This document shows, in pieces, positions 1-14,900 of a stretch of DNA of 64,000 nt. Numbering within the stretch: position 1 is the first letter of the stretch; each line of letters opens with the position of its first letter. The position numbers and the translations under genes were made by a program. Location of the stretch: assembly GCF_910592395.1 (NCBI RefSeq), contig NC_088309.1:10170501-10234500 (forward strand), given 5' to 3'. The notes under the pieces are model-generated. The model was not told the DNA's origin. It saw only the letters and a list, made by a program, of their open reading frames with translations, and ran no database searches. This DNA comes from Lineus longissimus. Taxonomy: Eukaryota > Nemertea > Pilidiophora > Heteronemertea > Lineidae.

Positions 1-1405
1 ACATTTGTTTAAACACTTCCTTATCTGCATAAACACATTCTTATTCGCAAAACAACAAACATCTACATGAAAGCTACATAATGCAGATACATCAATCACA
101 AAGATATTGTTCATTATTAGACCAGAATATCATTTTGACCATAATGTAACACAATCATGTGTATCCTCACACTATTTCCTACATGTATGTATTAGGAGAA
201 TGAGCAAAAATTTACACCATAATTCCTCAGGATGAGAACATGTGGACAAAGCAGATTGTCACAGTGCAAGATTGGGCAAAAAAATGCAACACACGCTCAC
301 TTCAACTTCATAGAAACACTATGTATCCAAAGCTACTGCATTATCAACCGAACAAAAAAATTTAGGCTCCGGCTTCATTTAGAACCCAAGAAAATACTGC
401 TTCGTGATTGTCTTAAATAAAATAGATATATATATATTAGCTAACCAGTAGCTTCTTATTGGGGCCTGCCCTTCCCTCCAGCCACAATATTAAGACAATG
501 TATACTGTTTTATACCTAATCACATCTCAACAGCTGGAGGAATCTAATACATTGTTGAAAGTACAGAAGAAAGCATTACAAAACATTTTCTAAGAATACC
601 AGTAAGTAAACCATGTTTAAGTCATTCATGTCGAATAGTCAATCACTCAACTTGCAACATCTTTTTATGGTCAAGTATTGTACTTGAAATACTTTCAATA
701 TTGTTCAATCACTTCGACTTCATATTCAAAACCTGTCCATTTCACATCCACAAGAGTGGAAAAAGTTCAGTCAAAGATAAAATCATACATTTGACGAGAC
801 GAACACAACACAATATCATAATTACATCATGAATACAATGCAGGACTGATAAAAATCAGAGATTAGACTTTATGCTATATGTTTTACAAAAAATATATAT
901 AGTGATTTTTAAAAATCAGCAGGACGGAAAGTAGATAACATTAACCTACCGAGACTAGGAAGTCTTGTTTACCTCCAGCAAATCAAGTGTCTTTTAGAGA
1001 TACACACTTTAATGAAGTTATTACTCAAATATTTTTGATTGTCTCATGGAAATACTATATATGTATATTGAATACAAATACTGAAGATTTTCAAACAAGC
1101 ATTAAAGTTTGATGAAAAGATACAGTAAAAAATTGCAGGGTGCAATATCACAGTAAAAAGATAAGGCTGGATCAAACTTTCGAAAATGCAAAGTTCTACA
1201 TAGAGCTGAGGCATATTTCTTTTCATTTACAATGCCAATTGAACCTTCTGCAGGACTAGAAAAATAGAAATTCCTCCAAAAAACCTGAAATGTCGCATCC
1301 CTGGTGAACAGAACTACAACCTTGACCTCAGAAGGTCACAGGATGAATGTCAAAAGGTCAACATTCCATATGTGAATCTGCCTTATATTAGACTGTTTGC
1401 CTTGA
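1..1405 (-). other. 3' untranslated / flanking region of the kinesin gene
   Basis: About 1.4 kb downstream of the kinesin stop codon with no convincing ORF. It is AT-rich. An ATTAAA variant polyadenylation signal on the minus strand lies at 1008-1013, about 390 bases past the stop; no canonical AATAAA was seen on that strand. I see nothing else here. Confidence 0.4.
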
Positions 1406-4400
1406 TTAGACTTCTTCTTCTGCAACCTTTTCACCCGCTTTCAGCTTGCTAATAACCTGCAAAAGAAAACAAATAAAATAATATGAATGAATTCAAATAT
1501 TCAAGGGATGCTTTATAAGGTTAACAGCAAGAAGTTGTTGGGCTAATAAAAAGTTTAATGGTAAACCTGAAAATATTGGAAGTGACCAAGAATAAAATAC
1601 CAAAGAATGACTTACCCCTTTGAGGCGAGCAATCTCCTTGTTGTCAGAATTCTTCTGGGCATCATTGGTGATCAGTTTCACACGGGAGGCATAGCTGAAG
1701 GTAAATATGACAAACAGTCAAAAATCACAGTTGCTGAAAGTTTGTAAGAGATGCTTGAGGCAAAGGCCCATGTTAACCAGCACTTCTGAATTCCTGGTGA
1801 AGACAAGGCAAGACATACACCAACACCAAACCAACGAACAGCTGGCAACGGACCCCGGGAATGACATGAAGATCATGGGTCACTCCTGGCAGGACTGGAG
1901 AGGACTGCCAGAGACAAAAGACAGTGGAGGACAGTTGTTGGGGGCCTATGCTCTCAACGAAGCAAAGGCTTTCAGTAAGTAAGTGGAGCATATCACTGAG
2001 TTATCACACATGGCACCAGGCAAGCCCTTCGGCTCTGACTTACGTTAGGGAGATGCTGGTCTCATCAGCATTATAATCGGCCGGTGAGATGTTGACAAAC
2101 ATGAGTGTCTTGGAATTGCCTCCGAGGGAATCTTGCATCAGCATAGTCAGCTTGTTGTTCCTGTAGGGGATGAAGGACTGCTCGCTGGACAGGGCGGAGA
2201 TGACATCACCAAGAGCAGACAGCGACTTGTTGATGGAATTGGCCTCCTGAAGTATACAGAAAAAACGAAATGTTAATTTAGGAACCTCACTGTTGTGGAC
2301 TTGACTTTTACTTTGAGACACTGCACTCAAAACAAAATACTGATATCATCAGAAGCAAATTGAGATTAGACTTGCAACCGTTTTTGTGTGCATATTTGAA
2401 CTGACAATAAACAACAGATGTAATGGACAGAGACATTTGGCTAGCACGTTCAAACATCACAGAATGAACACACATGGAAAGAGGAACCAGACTTGTGAAC
2501 TGTCATAAGCACTGCAGATCAATGTGTTTTGGCAACAGGATTGTACATGTATGAACTTGTTTCTACTTTACCTTCAGTTGCTGGGCTGTTGCACCTGTTT
2601 TGGCAACACGTTCACTTCCTGCCAAATCGACCAAACTCAACTGTAAACAAGATTCAAGAAGAATTTGAGTCAAATCCAGAAAACAATGAAATGTGTAGTT
2701 GAAGAACATACAATGAGCAAATGGACTCTGTATGAACCCAACTTGACCATCTCAGATAGTATGTGCCTTAACCTACATTTCTTCAATCTTTAAAGGTCAC
2801 ATTCATCTTGCACAAGATCAGTCCTTGCAGTCAAAAGGCTTCTCAGCAATATTAACTGAACTACCTCTAATAACGACTTTCCGAACCTTAGACTGCAACA
2901 TGAAAGTACGACATGGTCTCGAGGTCAAAGTGTCTGAACCACAATCATACAATTTTGTATTTTAACGTCTGCTTTTCCTACCTTTCCTCTCATGACATTT
3001 CCAGATGTCCTGTTGGTGCTCTCAATGACCACACCAATGATAAGATGAGACCGCGAACTCTCAGCATTCATCACTGAAAACAAAACGAGACCAGTTCAAA
3101 AGAAACCATTTCAAATCATCATGCTAACGGCAATGGACAAAGAGAAGCTAAGTTTGACTTGGTGACTGTTGCCTCTGACAAACAGCAACAGCTACTCTAA
3201 GTGGAGACAACAGTACTGGAAGTTTGATATCTGTTATGTGCCTTTTTTAGCACCACATGAGGACGCTCGACTGACCACAAGGCTAGGACAATATGGATGA
3301 ACTGGACCCTAGTTAAGAGACCTGCCCAGGACGGGAAGAAGTGGAAGTAACAGGGTTTATGTAATGTGTCTTTCCTCGTCAACAACATATTCCAACAGTT
3401 TGGTGTACTCACTCGTTGAGGCAACATGCCTGTTCTTGGACCCCTCATCAAACACAGTATACAACTCCTTGGCACTGCTGACTTGCTTCACCTCGGCACC
3501 GAGGATGAACACCATGCCCTTCTTGTCTTTCTTGATGTCAAAACGATCCTGAAGAAGACAAACAAAGGTTTATTTGAGCAAGATGAGCTGAGAATAACAG
3601 TGAGGTTCCGCAAATCTCACTGACAAACCTTAATTCTGAAGTGAATCGTGTTCTTTTTGCCATTACATGTATGCAGTGCTATGTATCTGAAGGTGTCAGA
3701 CATGCTTGTGTAGCCCAGTTCTACGCTTATTGAAAATGGATGCTGCCACAATCATTCATATTCTGAATCAAGACTGTTCAGGTAGACCTCCAATGACATC
3801 AAAAAACCTTGGCTGGCACCTCTGGTTTGGTGTGCGCTTTCGGTATACCAAAGCGGTCTTGATTAGACAGCCAAGGACCACCAGCTTGGTATTCAATTCT
3901 TAAACAATTCATCATTCATAAAATAAGTAGAATCTTCTATTATTCTATACTACTCATGAAATAGCATATCACTGCAATTTCCAGAAGGAAAGTCATCACT
4001 GCATTCACTCTTTCATACATCAGTGAGAGAACACAGGACAACATGCATTCGGTGTGAATAAACCATGCACATAAAACTGATGACATTTTGTATTCAAATG
4101 CTCATTTGAGAACAGTGATGTCACACAACAACGGAACCAATCTTGAAATAAAAGACATCTGATGAAAAGGGTATCATGCAAGCAAAAATAATTTTTTTTT
4201 CATGGAAAAGTGTGGTGACATTGACAAAATAATGGTGAGACATGAACTTACCCTCTTAGGCTAAATGATGAAAGTGTTAGACGTTAAGAATTACTGAATT
4301 TTTATCTCTTTGTATCACAGTGTAGAAATAGCAAGGATCAAGACACTCTGGTTATAATTTATCTTAGTTAATTATTGGAATTCTTCCTTCAATATGAAAC

Positions 4401-5942
4401 ATTGCAGATGTCGCACGAACTGGATACTTGCATATAATTGGCAGGTTTTCCAAGTTCCAAGTCTGTTGGAGATGTGAGGGAATTCTACGGACAAATATTC
4501 ATGGTGTAGTCAAGTGCGATAAGGTTTACTGTACTACGACTTTTTGTAGTACTATTCGATAATACACTTACATCAGCATGTGAGGAATCCCTGCTGAAAA
4601 GGTCCAAGAGTTTGTCATTGTACAACTCCATCATGTAGCAAGAGACAGAGAAGCTGAACTTCTTCCTGGAAGACAAAAAAACACAATGTTCTTATCAACT
4701 GAGGAGAAATAGGGGATGTCATCCAACAATGATATGTTAACAAAGGAACAAGCAATTCAAAAATTTCAGAGCGATCATAGCGCTATCGACTCTGAACACA
4801 ATTTTTCAGTAGATTCAAATGATAATCATTGCAGGGCCCTAGCGATCCACTGCTAATTGACCTAATCCTGCACTGATTTGAGGATCGGAGCGTTTTCAGT
4901 CCAAAATGGACGAAAAAGCCTATTAATAAATGTTGTTTGGTTTATGATGATTGGAAAAGCACCATTGTAGATTTCTCAGTTAGCAGATCACACTCGTGAT
5001 TGGTCTTTGGCCACGGAAACCCCCTCAACCCTTCGAGACCAATCACTCATGTGCCCTGCCGACTTGGAAATCCCACTCGGTGGTTCTGCTACTGTATCAA
5101 CTCACTTGTTTTCTTCAATCAAGTCGAAGATGCGGTCAAAAGCCCTTGGAGCAATACCTGGGAAGTTCTGAGCCTTGTCTCCAATCATCGTAAACGTTTT
5201 ACCCGAACCTGTCTGACCGTAGGCGAAGATGCACACATTGTAACCATCAACAGCCGACTGGACAAGATTCTGAAGAAGGTAAAAAGAGATGTTGTTGATC
5301 ACAATCGACGCACGGTAGTCTACTTCGATCTCTGCTGTGTTGGGGGAGCTTTCATATCAACTTGCAGTGAAGTTTTCAATGAGATTGCCAGGAGCAATGC
5401 AGAAGGATGGTTATATCAAGATCACAGGTTCTATAACAGAACTAAGAATGGAATTGCTTCTTTAAATATGTTCACACTCATACTAAGTAAGACCTTTCGA
5501 CCAAATCTTCTATCACATTTCTTGCACTCACATTAGTATCTTCAAAGACTTTCTCCTGAGAGTGGTCGGGCATGAAGATGTTATCGAACTGGAACTCCTT
5601 GAGACCGCGGTTGGTTTCCACGTTTATGGTGTACTCATCAGGCGAGCGGATGACAGAGTGATTACCCTGGAAATGTCAACAAGAATATAAGTCCTTCAGA
5701 AACTGAATAATTTTCCCAGTCCAGTTAGTTGGAGGGGATTTCCCTCCAACCTACTGGACTGCTTGTGCCATGGTTCACATTTACTTGAACAACACCTAAT
5801 CATTGCTTGCAATACTCTTACAGTTGCTACTTCAAATCTCCATCTATGCTATAACAGTTTTGAGCAGATGACATAAAATTCTCACCCGGTTCAGTTCATC
5901 CTTGCTAAGCGGCCTAGCCCTGCAGTAGACACGAATCTTGCC
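1406..5942 (-). other. Kinesin motor domain and C-terminal tail (exons 27-36)
   Basis: This block holds the catalytic core of the kinesin gene. The neck at the end of exon 27 ([17 protein letters not shown]) places the motor after the stalk, the diagnostic arrangement of kinesin-14. ATP-binding P-loop is in exon 5106-5269, switch I in 2982-3073, switch II in 2572-2640, and the relay segment with [16 protein letters not shown] in 2044-2246. The last two exons encode [11 protein letters not shown] followed by a basic-amphipathic then acidic end ([16 protein letters not shown]). KCBPs bind Ca2+/calmodulin at this location; calmodulin binding here is inference from position and resemblance. Confidence 0.88.
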
Positions 5943-8900
5943 CTTCATGTCCTCAACCATATTGAAGTACTTCTTCCTCAAGACCCTCTCACTGTTGAAG
6001 TTGTCACCGAGCACTTTAACCTCCTCTCGCAGCTTCTTTGCCTCGAGTTCCAGCTCCTTGACCCTGTTGACAGCATCGAGGCCTTCCTTGGCTGCAACGC
6101 CAAGGGTCGACATCTCAATCTTCAGCTTCTTGAGCTCATTGTTGACATTGTCGTAGTCCTGGAACAAGAAGGAGACAAGTCAGGGACATGCGCTCTCAAA
6201 AGGGGCCATGCGTTCTCAACAAATGAAACTTTCAAGAAACTCACTTCACTAAGATGGTACAACAATTGGCAGCAGTGGAGGAAGAGGAAGGGAGTAAGAT
6301 GATCATATTTTAGTCGTACAGAAGGCAAGGCAGGCGCCAGACTTTTTAGATGCAGGCATACACCTGGGTGTCAAGACTGATGGTCTTCATAGACAGAACC
6401 CAGCATTTGAGTCAAAGCCAGGTCTTCCTTTTACCCTAACTGGAAAACGAAAATCACCAAATTGATGCAACAAAAAGGCCCGGCCTTGCAATCTTCAAGA
6501 TGCTCACCTTTTTCGTTGCATTGAGCTCCTCCTCCTTCTGCTTGAAGTTCTCAAGATTCCGCGCAGCCTTCTTCTGTTCCATCTCGTACTTCTTCTCAAG
6601 TTCTTTCAGGATTTTCTCCTTCCTTTTCTGCAATAGATCATGAATATTAATCAGATGTGAGGGAAGAATGATGCTTTTTCAGGGCTCAGGGAAGGATGAA
6701 AGCAGATGTTTGTCGCCATCTTGACAGCCAAGATGGAACTCGCCCGTCATTTAAGAAAGAAACAGGGTTCAAGCAAAACTACCCCCATCCCTACTTGGTG
6801 TGCACCAACTCATGTTATACCCTATGTAATGTAATGTAAATACCATATTTCTATAGCGCCCGTTTCAAGCAAAATGCTCGTTCACGGGCGCTTTACAGAT
6901 AAAAAGATCACACCTGACTAAACAGCTCTGTCTTCAACAATCCGCGAAATTCCTTAAGGGTCACGGCTGCCCGGATGTTGGTCGGCAGCCGGTTCCAGAG
7001 CGTGGGGGCCGAGTGGCCAAATGCCCGCTCGCCGTATGTTCTTTTTGCACGCGGAACTACAAGTGATAGGTCGTGTGCTGACCGCAGGTGCCTTTCTGGC
7101 TCATAGACATTGATCATCTCAGCGAGGTACTGGGTATTGCACTGTTTTGACAGTGACGTGACATCAATTTTTTCTGAGTTTTGATGTCATTTTGACGCAT
7201 ACCCTGGTAAAAACATTAATTTTGCAAAGTTTGCCGGTAGCGAAAAACACAAACTAAAGTGAAAAAATCCCGGTTTGCAGAAAACACTAGAACTTACATC
7301 AGCGACACCTCCTCCTCCTCCAACAGCAACGACAGCGGCGCCACCTTTCCCAGACTCGAGCTGCTTGATGCGAGTGTTCAGTTCGTTGTTCTCCTTCTTC
7401 AGCTGTATGACCTGGTCTTTCAGAGCCTTGGCGTTACCGTCCGGTTTCTGAAGTGGGGAAATTTACATACGTTATCTCGCGAGCATTTTAAAGCTATAAT
7501 CAACATAACATTTAAAGACCGTTCTCCTTTGTGGCGACCTATCCTTGCAGGATTTAACGACAAGATGTCAGCTAAATTTCAACATATCTGTCTTCCATAT
7601 CATGTCAGCTGTACTCAGTGTTTTTACCTACCAGGATCAGTCTTCGCGTCTTGCTTACGCTACTTTTCAAATTCGAATTCAATTCATCTATTCGTTACAA
7701 TACAAGGCCTATTTCAAAGAGGAGAAACCAACACCTAGTCATATAACATGGGGCCAATATTATTCTGGGCCGAAGGTAACACCAAGCAAACACCAACACC
7801 AAGCAAAACACCACCAAGCCACTTGCATTAAACATGCAGCTGTGAATGATTTCATAGTTTACACTGAGTTACATATCATTCCAAAGCGGAGACACACCAA
7901 CACCAAGCAAAATACAACAAAGCCAATGAATAATCGGCTGCTGAATGAGGTTTCATATCATTCCAAACCAACACCCGGCAAAATACAACAAAGCCAATGA
8001 ATAATCGGCTGCAGAATGAGGTTTCATATCATTCCAAACCAACACCAAGCAAAATACAACAAAGCCAATGAATAATCGGCTGCTGAATGAGGTTTCATAT
8101 CATTCCAAACCAACACCAAGCAAAATACAACAAAGCCAATGAATAATCGGCTGCTGAATGAGGTTTCATATCATTCCAAACCAACACCAAGCAAAATACA
8201 ACAAAGCCAATGAATAATCGGCTGCTGAATGAGGTTTCATATCATTCCAAACCAACACCAAGCAAAATAACACAAAGCCAATGAATAATCGGCTGCAGAA
8301 TGAGGTTTCATATCATTCCAAACCAACACCAAGCAAAATACCACAAAGCCAATGAACAATCGGCTGCTGAATGAGGTTTCATATCATTCCAAACCAACAC
8401 CAAGCAAAATACAACAAAGCCAATGAACAATCGGCTGCTGAATGAGGTTTCATATCATTCCAAACCAACACCAGGCAAAATAACACCAAGCTGGAGAACA
8501 TGCAGAATGAAAACGCAGGTTTACCTCTACTGTGCTAGTTTTTTTCGTCTGTCAAAACATTATAATACCATATCATCATCTAACCTACAAGCTGCTGTCA
8601 TCTAATCATATTATCAATACAATCTACGCCTAAAGTCATGAATACACACAAAATCTGTTTACTATAAAAAACTAGTTGTAATATCACTTGTATCTAGTTC
8701 ATTCCACACAAGAACTTTACCAAGTCGAAGTGCGAGTCCAAACCACCCATATCATCAAAAGTGTCATCATAGTAGTGATCATAGTAATCATCGGCTAAAG
8801 AATGAACGGGTGACAGGGATCTATCCTCGTCCCCAATCTCAGGTGATGCACGATGGTCGCCCTCCCGAAGGAGAGCAGGCCCCCGGCCTCTCACTCTGGC

Positions 8901-11900
8901 TGTCTTGGGCCTTATTGGGCGAGGCATTGATTCATCAAAATCAAAGTCGTCTTCCGACTCTGACAAATCAATAGCATCTATTTCACCAGCCTGGAGAGAT
9001 TCTCGCCTCTCATAGTAAGCCAGGTAGGACATTGGGGACTTTCTCTTTCTAGCCTGTCACCAGTTCATTGAGGTGGAAGATGACAGAACAATAAATCAAC
9101 ATTGGTATCATAAATTATTCGGTGAGCGGGGACTGCAACATCATATTCACCACAATGGCTCATTAGTTGACACCAACTTTTAATAAAGGATGGCAAATGA
9201 CTTCCGTCTGTCACTCCCTTTCCCTTTCATTGGAGAAATGCACATGGATGCGATAGAACTTACAATGCAACAGAGTCCACATAAGCATTTCATAAAATTG
9301 GTTAACTGTTATATTTTTTTAATTGAAGTTGTGACGTTTTTGTTAGAATACTTACCAGTATTCCAGGCTTCTTCTGCTGAGCAGGTGCAGTTGGAGCCTA
9401 GGTGAGGAAATGTTAGCAAATCTTGGTTAGAGGGAGAAAAAGAATAGCCACTGTTGCGCTGTTTCTCAAACTATTATGCAGTTGTGAATAAGGTTGAACT
9501 TGAGAAGATTGTTAGATATATTACATTATGTTAGCTCATACAGATTTTAGAATAGCTTGGTGAGGCCATAAAAATGTCGACAAGATAACGGACCACAGCT
9601 GTCTTAGGAATCAGAAACATCTTCCCAATCTGACGAAAAGAGGTGCCTGGACCAGACAAGAAGACCAGTTTGGCCAGCAAGACAGGTTAATCTGTTATAA
9701 GTAAGCGCCAGTGATGGAGTAGTTCCCTGCTGTATATCGTATGTTAGTATAGTAATAAGAGTGCATCCTCCTACTGAAATTTTGTTACTGAAGTGTGAAT
9801 TATGCTATGGTTACTTTTTGTGTAGGAGCCGAAATATCAAAATGTGAAGAGAGAAAACAAATCAAGTAATCGGCCTGAAATTGTCAAATTGGACCTTTAC
9901 AAGTATTAAAGAGCTGACTCACCCCTGCAACCCCTGATCCCAGCATCTGCACCTTCTTCTGAAGGGCTGCAATCTTCCTCTTCTCCTCATCAGCTCTCTG
10001 TTGCTCTTTCTTCTGAAACTCTTTCTCTAATTCCTTGCGAACTTTCTCGTTCTGACCCTGGGAAGACTTCAGTTTCTCCTACAAGGTAAGACATATAATG
10101 TTCAGATTATCACCTGCAAGACAGTAGAATAAACCCTTATGATATGAAGGGCAAGCGACAACTGCTACAACTTGGGTTTCACACCATCTGTTTGGCTGCC
10201 ATGTCTTTTTTTAGAAAGGAAAACTGATAACAATTTCAGAAACACTTGGTCCTCACAACATTCATTTATGGATGAATCCAATACATTTCAGTGTAACTAA
10301 CTGCATGTTGAATTTTATCAAAATATGTGCATGGCGCTCATATCCCAATCCAATCTTCATATTTGTCAAAACCAGGTCATGGACTTTGCATGCCAGCAGA
10401 CTCCTTGCAATGGACAGCAGCTTTGTGGATACCGCAGGGAAGGTACAAGAGTAGCAGACCAAAAGAAAAACTTAAGAGGATCCGTGAAGAAGAAACTGCA
10501 GGGGCGCACATGGAGTCAGCTGGGCAGAAAGCCACCAAGGGGAAAGATTGGAGTACCCTGAAGGAGGCACTCTTACCTCCAAGTCAGCACTGATAGTCTT
10601 CTGCTGTTTCAGGTTACTGCTCACAGCTTCAACGCGTCCCTTCAACTCCTGAATCTCCGCCGTCATGGCGATACTCGATGCAGTGCTGGCGGTCTTCTCC
10701 TTCTCGACCCGCACTAGCTTGTCCTGGATCTTCTGGATTTCCACCTTGGCGTTGACGGGGAGATTGTCTAATCTTGCCTGCTCAAGTTCGGCCTTCTCCT
10801 TGCGAATATCATCAATTTCCTAGAGAAAAAAGACATAAAGAGACAACTTTTACTTTTTCATCTTTTGCATTCAGCCTTATCTTTCTCATTTTCCTTTGTA
10901 CGCGTACCCTAGCACAGGGCTGTGTGAAACTTCTTTTCCATTCAGGTAATGTCTTTTCCTTTTAACCAGCCTAAGTGTTTTCATTAGCAATACGACACTT
11001 ACCTGATCCCTTGCTTTGATCTGTGCCTCAAGAGAAGCCTGCATGCTGTCCGCCTTGGTGTTGGCCAGCCCCTCCGAGTTCTCCAACTCCACCTTCATGC
11101 CATCTAACTGGTTCTTCATAGCATCCAACTCCTCCTTGGTCGCATCATGAGAAGCCCTCTCCTCCCTCAGCTCAGCTTCAAGGCGGTCGACATCCATTTG
11201 GAACTTGGCTATTTGTGTGCTCAAGCTCTGAAAGAGGCCATTCCAATTAGCATAAGTTGCTCAATAGTTTACATAAACAGAACCTCTCCTACAACGACAT
11301 CCTTGGAGCCGACAATACTGTCCTTAATAGAGAGGTATCCTGACAAATACTGTCCTCAATAGAGAGGTATCCTGACAAATACTGTCCTCAATAGAGAGGT
11401 ATCCTGACAAATACTGTCCTCAATAGAGAGGTATCCTGACAAATACTGTCCTCAATAGAGAGGTATCCTGACAAATACTGTCCTCAATAGAGAGGTATCC
11501 TGACAAATACTGGCCTCAATAGAGTGGTATCCTGACAAATACTGTCCTCAATAGAGAGGTATCCAGGCTACGAATAAAAATGAAATGGCCAGGTTTACAA
11601 TATATAGAATACAAACCTCAGTATCCTCCATCCCGATGGTTCCAGATTCTCCTCCAGACAACAAGTCTGTCTCCAGCTTGGCTATCTTCTCAAGCAATTC
11701 CTGAAAAATATAACACATGGAAATATGGGTATTTGAAACAAACTTGATTCAAATCACCACAGAGAATATTCTTCCCAGTGTTCTCATCTACCATGAAATC
11801 AAAAACTAACAGTATCATTCCTATTTGAGCTAAACATTACTGAAATACAAATCAGATTAGAACTGTCAAAACCTATATTGACATGGCAGAAAAGTCTTCA

Positions 11901-14900
11901 ATTGACACACTCTAAAGAAACAATCAGTGTCATTATTAATTCCATTTCTAATTAGTAGACTGAACATTCTGTAAAACGACCCAGTTTTTAGAGGATTAAA
12001 TAAAGTAATCATATCTTACCGCTCGCTCGTCATTGAACTGTGAGTTCTCCAATTCCAACTCGCTAATCTTTTCCTCGAAGTATTCAATGTCTCCAGCATC
12101 CGCACCTCCTGCCACAACTCCTGAAGGTTTGTAGTTATCAGGCACATGGCCGGACTTCAGCATCTTCAAGGCAGCAACTAACACCTCATTATCCGATGTC
12201 TTCTTTGTCTTCTTCTCAACCTTGTCTTTCAGTCTGCTCGATTCCTCATCGCTGAAACAAACAAAATCCTGATGAAGGGCGATTGTAGTTCAGGTGGCTT
12301 GTATATAGGACAACACAAACCGGTTTTGAAAACAATTCAAAACGCCTTGGATTCAATATTTTTTATGGGTCGCCTCATCAAACACCACAGCTAAAATCCA
12401 GGCCAAAAGCGAGGCGGCAGCCAAAGTTCTGGGCTGACTGGTCTGCCCAAGCTACATTCTAATGCCACCCTTGCAGTGTAAAACCAGCACCTCTAGTCCA
12501 TCAATTCCTCAAGACAATGCGTCTACAATACTTGAGCCTTGAATTTTTTTTTCATTCCATAAGATAGCCTTCGTGCCAGGCCTTCAAAGTCAACACGCCG
12601 ATGCCTCCTGGTTTGTGCAATCAAGTGTGCCTTTCTTACTGTAAAATACAGCAACATTTTCAGAGGGATAGTCAAGTGTAGTCACAGAAACTCAGCTTTG
12701 TGCTTACCTAGCATCATGCTCAGCGAGATACTTGTCCAGTTTCTTTTGTGCCTTTTCTAAAGACTTCTCCAACTCTGGCATCTTTTCATCGGCCTTCTTG
12801 TATCTGTCCTTGATCTGGTCATGAGCCTTCTCTTCTTCTTTCTGAAGCTCGTGCACCTAAGAGACAAAAGAATATCCGGTTTTCATGCATTTTCAATCAT
12901 ATTCTTTACATTTTTAATCACATGCCATAAAACAAAAAGTTGTCTGTGGAAGTGATAATAGCAATGAACAGAATCAGCTGCAGTATTTTTTCACATTTTT
13001 TTCAGAAACTTCTTGATCCCACGTCATTTGTTGGCAATATATTTGAATGCATTTCGAAGGTTCCCCTAAGAGCTTTTTAAGGACAGCATCCAAAAGCTGA
13101 ATTAGAAATTGACTGGTCATGGAAATAGACTCTCCTCTTGGAAAGAAACCAAAGAGAAACTCTCCAGAAATATTGTACCTGTCCAACGGCAGCAGCCAAG
13201 AGGAGTTTGAGCCCCTCATCACCAGCACCAGCCTGCTTCTCTGCAGCCCTTAGCTGACGGTCCTTCTCCCTCAGTTCCGACTTCAGCTGGGCAACAGCAG
13301 TGGCATCTCCCTGGAAACATAATACATGTCTCTATTAGTGATTAGCATAATGTCATAAAGACCTCGTCTTCATTTTATACTTATATTTCATTCAACCCAA
13401 ATATATCTACCGGTACATGAATGTAATAATCAGTTCTAAATGTAGAAATTCATTTTTTATTCCGAATCAGACCAATGTTCTGAAACATGATTCAATCATA
13501 TTGCAGAAGCTATGTCTTGTGCATTAGGCACCAATTGATCAGGTCTTGCCCAAGAAGTACAGGATAATTCTAATGCTGGTACACTTTTTTGATGAAGTTG
13601 TAAGGCATTCCATGGACTTGCATTAACTGGTTCTGTGCAAAACAGTTTCCTCTTACACGTACAAGACAAGACATCTGGTGATAAAACATTAGGCCGGGTC
13701 TATTTGGCAAGCCGCTCGCCGAACAGGCATCTTTTTTTGTCCTGTTTGGAGAGCCGCTTGCCAAACAGCACTAAAAAGCCACCCAGTTCGGCCAGCCGGG
13801 CTTGCCAAACAGGTAAAAAATCTACCCTGTTTGGCGAGCTGGAGACTTTACTTTAATTTTAATGAGTTCGGCTCTCCATTCAGGACAAGAAAAAGTCGCT
13901 GTTTGGTAAGCCGGGCTTGCCAAATAGTCACTTCCAAAACATTATCAAATCGCAACACTTTACAGAACCACAGTAGCAATGGCATTTGTTAGGGGGTGGT
14001 TTGGTACCAACCACCTACCTACTTTACCGATAGATGGAATGTTACATATAGAAGGGTTAGACTATAACCTACCTGTTGTAGAGTGGGCTCAGTTTTTAGA
14101 TCCTCCACTGGTGTCTATGTAGGAAAATGTTAACAGTGTTAAAACAGAGGAAACTCATCAGGAATGAGAGTAAGAGTATCAAATATTTGCTGGAGAGGAG
14201 TTTTAAAGAACCTTGACAGGAGTTATTATAAACGAAGTATAGAAATCTACTCAAAAAGATAATTAAAATTGTAAATTAGTGGCACACTTTTGAAATTAGG
14301 TGGAAATCAAGGGCAATAAGTAATATTTTTGTGATTCACACAAATGAGAGATTAATAGCATCAAACATGTGCAAAGTATAAGAGCCATTAAAGAGCGGTA
14401 ATATCATGATAGAAGTGTTAGCGGAATTGTTAAGAGAAAATAAAGTTAAGGAATATTCCGGGTTCAAAGCCAATGATGTCAACAAACAGCGGACGCAACT
14501 CACCAAGCTACCAATTGCTACAGCAGCTCCTCCCATGATCTGCACCCGACTCAGCTGAGATTTCAAATCAGCCGTGGTGTTCTTGAACTCAGAGTTTTCT
14601 CTCTTCAGTTGCGCATTTTCCACCTTCACCTGCTCAAGTCGGGACAGGGATCCCTGGTCAGGCACTCTGACCTGTAGCAACGAGAATGAAATTGCTTAGG
14701 TTTTATTTCACGTACAATGACTTAGGCCTATAGAAGTGAAACAGGTCAGTATAATTAAGGCACAAACTTTGTTCCTTGGGAACACTTTTCCAGGCAGGCC
14801 GGATTGGATGAATTAGAAAATATGACAGAAACTTTTGGGGGCACCAAAGCTAGCCCAAAGTGGCAACTGGCCTCGGTGCCAATAGGGTAAATTCAACCTC

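Noticed and set aside
3790-3900. Short inverted repeat CCTTGGCTG...CAGCCAAGG in a kinesin intron
   Set aside because: Arms of about 10 bp are too short to call an element.
5000-5536. 178-codon plus-strand ORF
   Set aside because: It is antisense to the kinesin P-loop exon (5106-5269) and the start of the next exon; the minus strand carries the conserved motor motifs.
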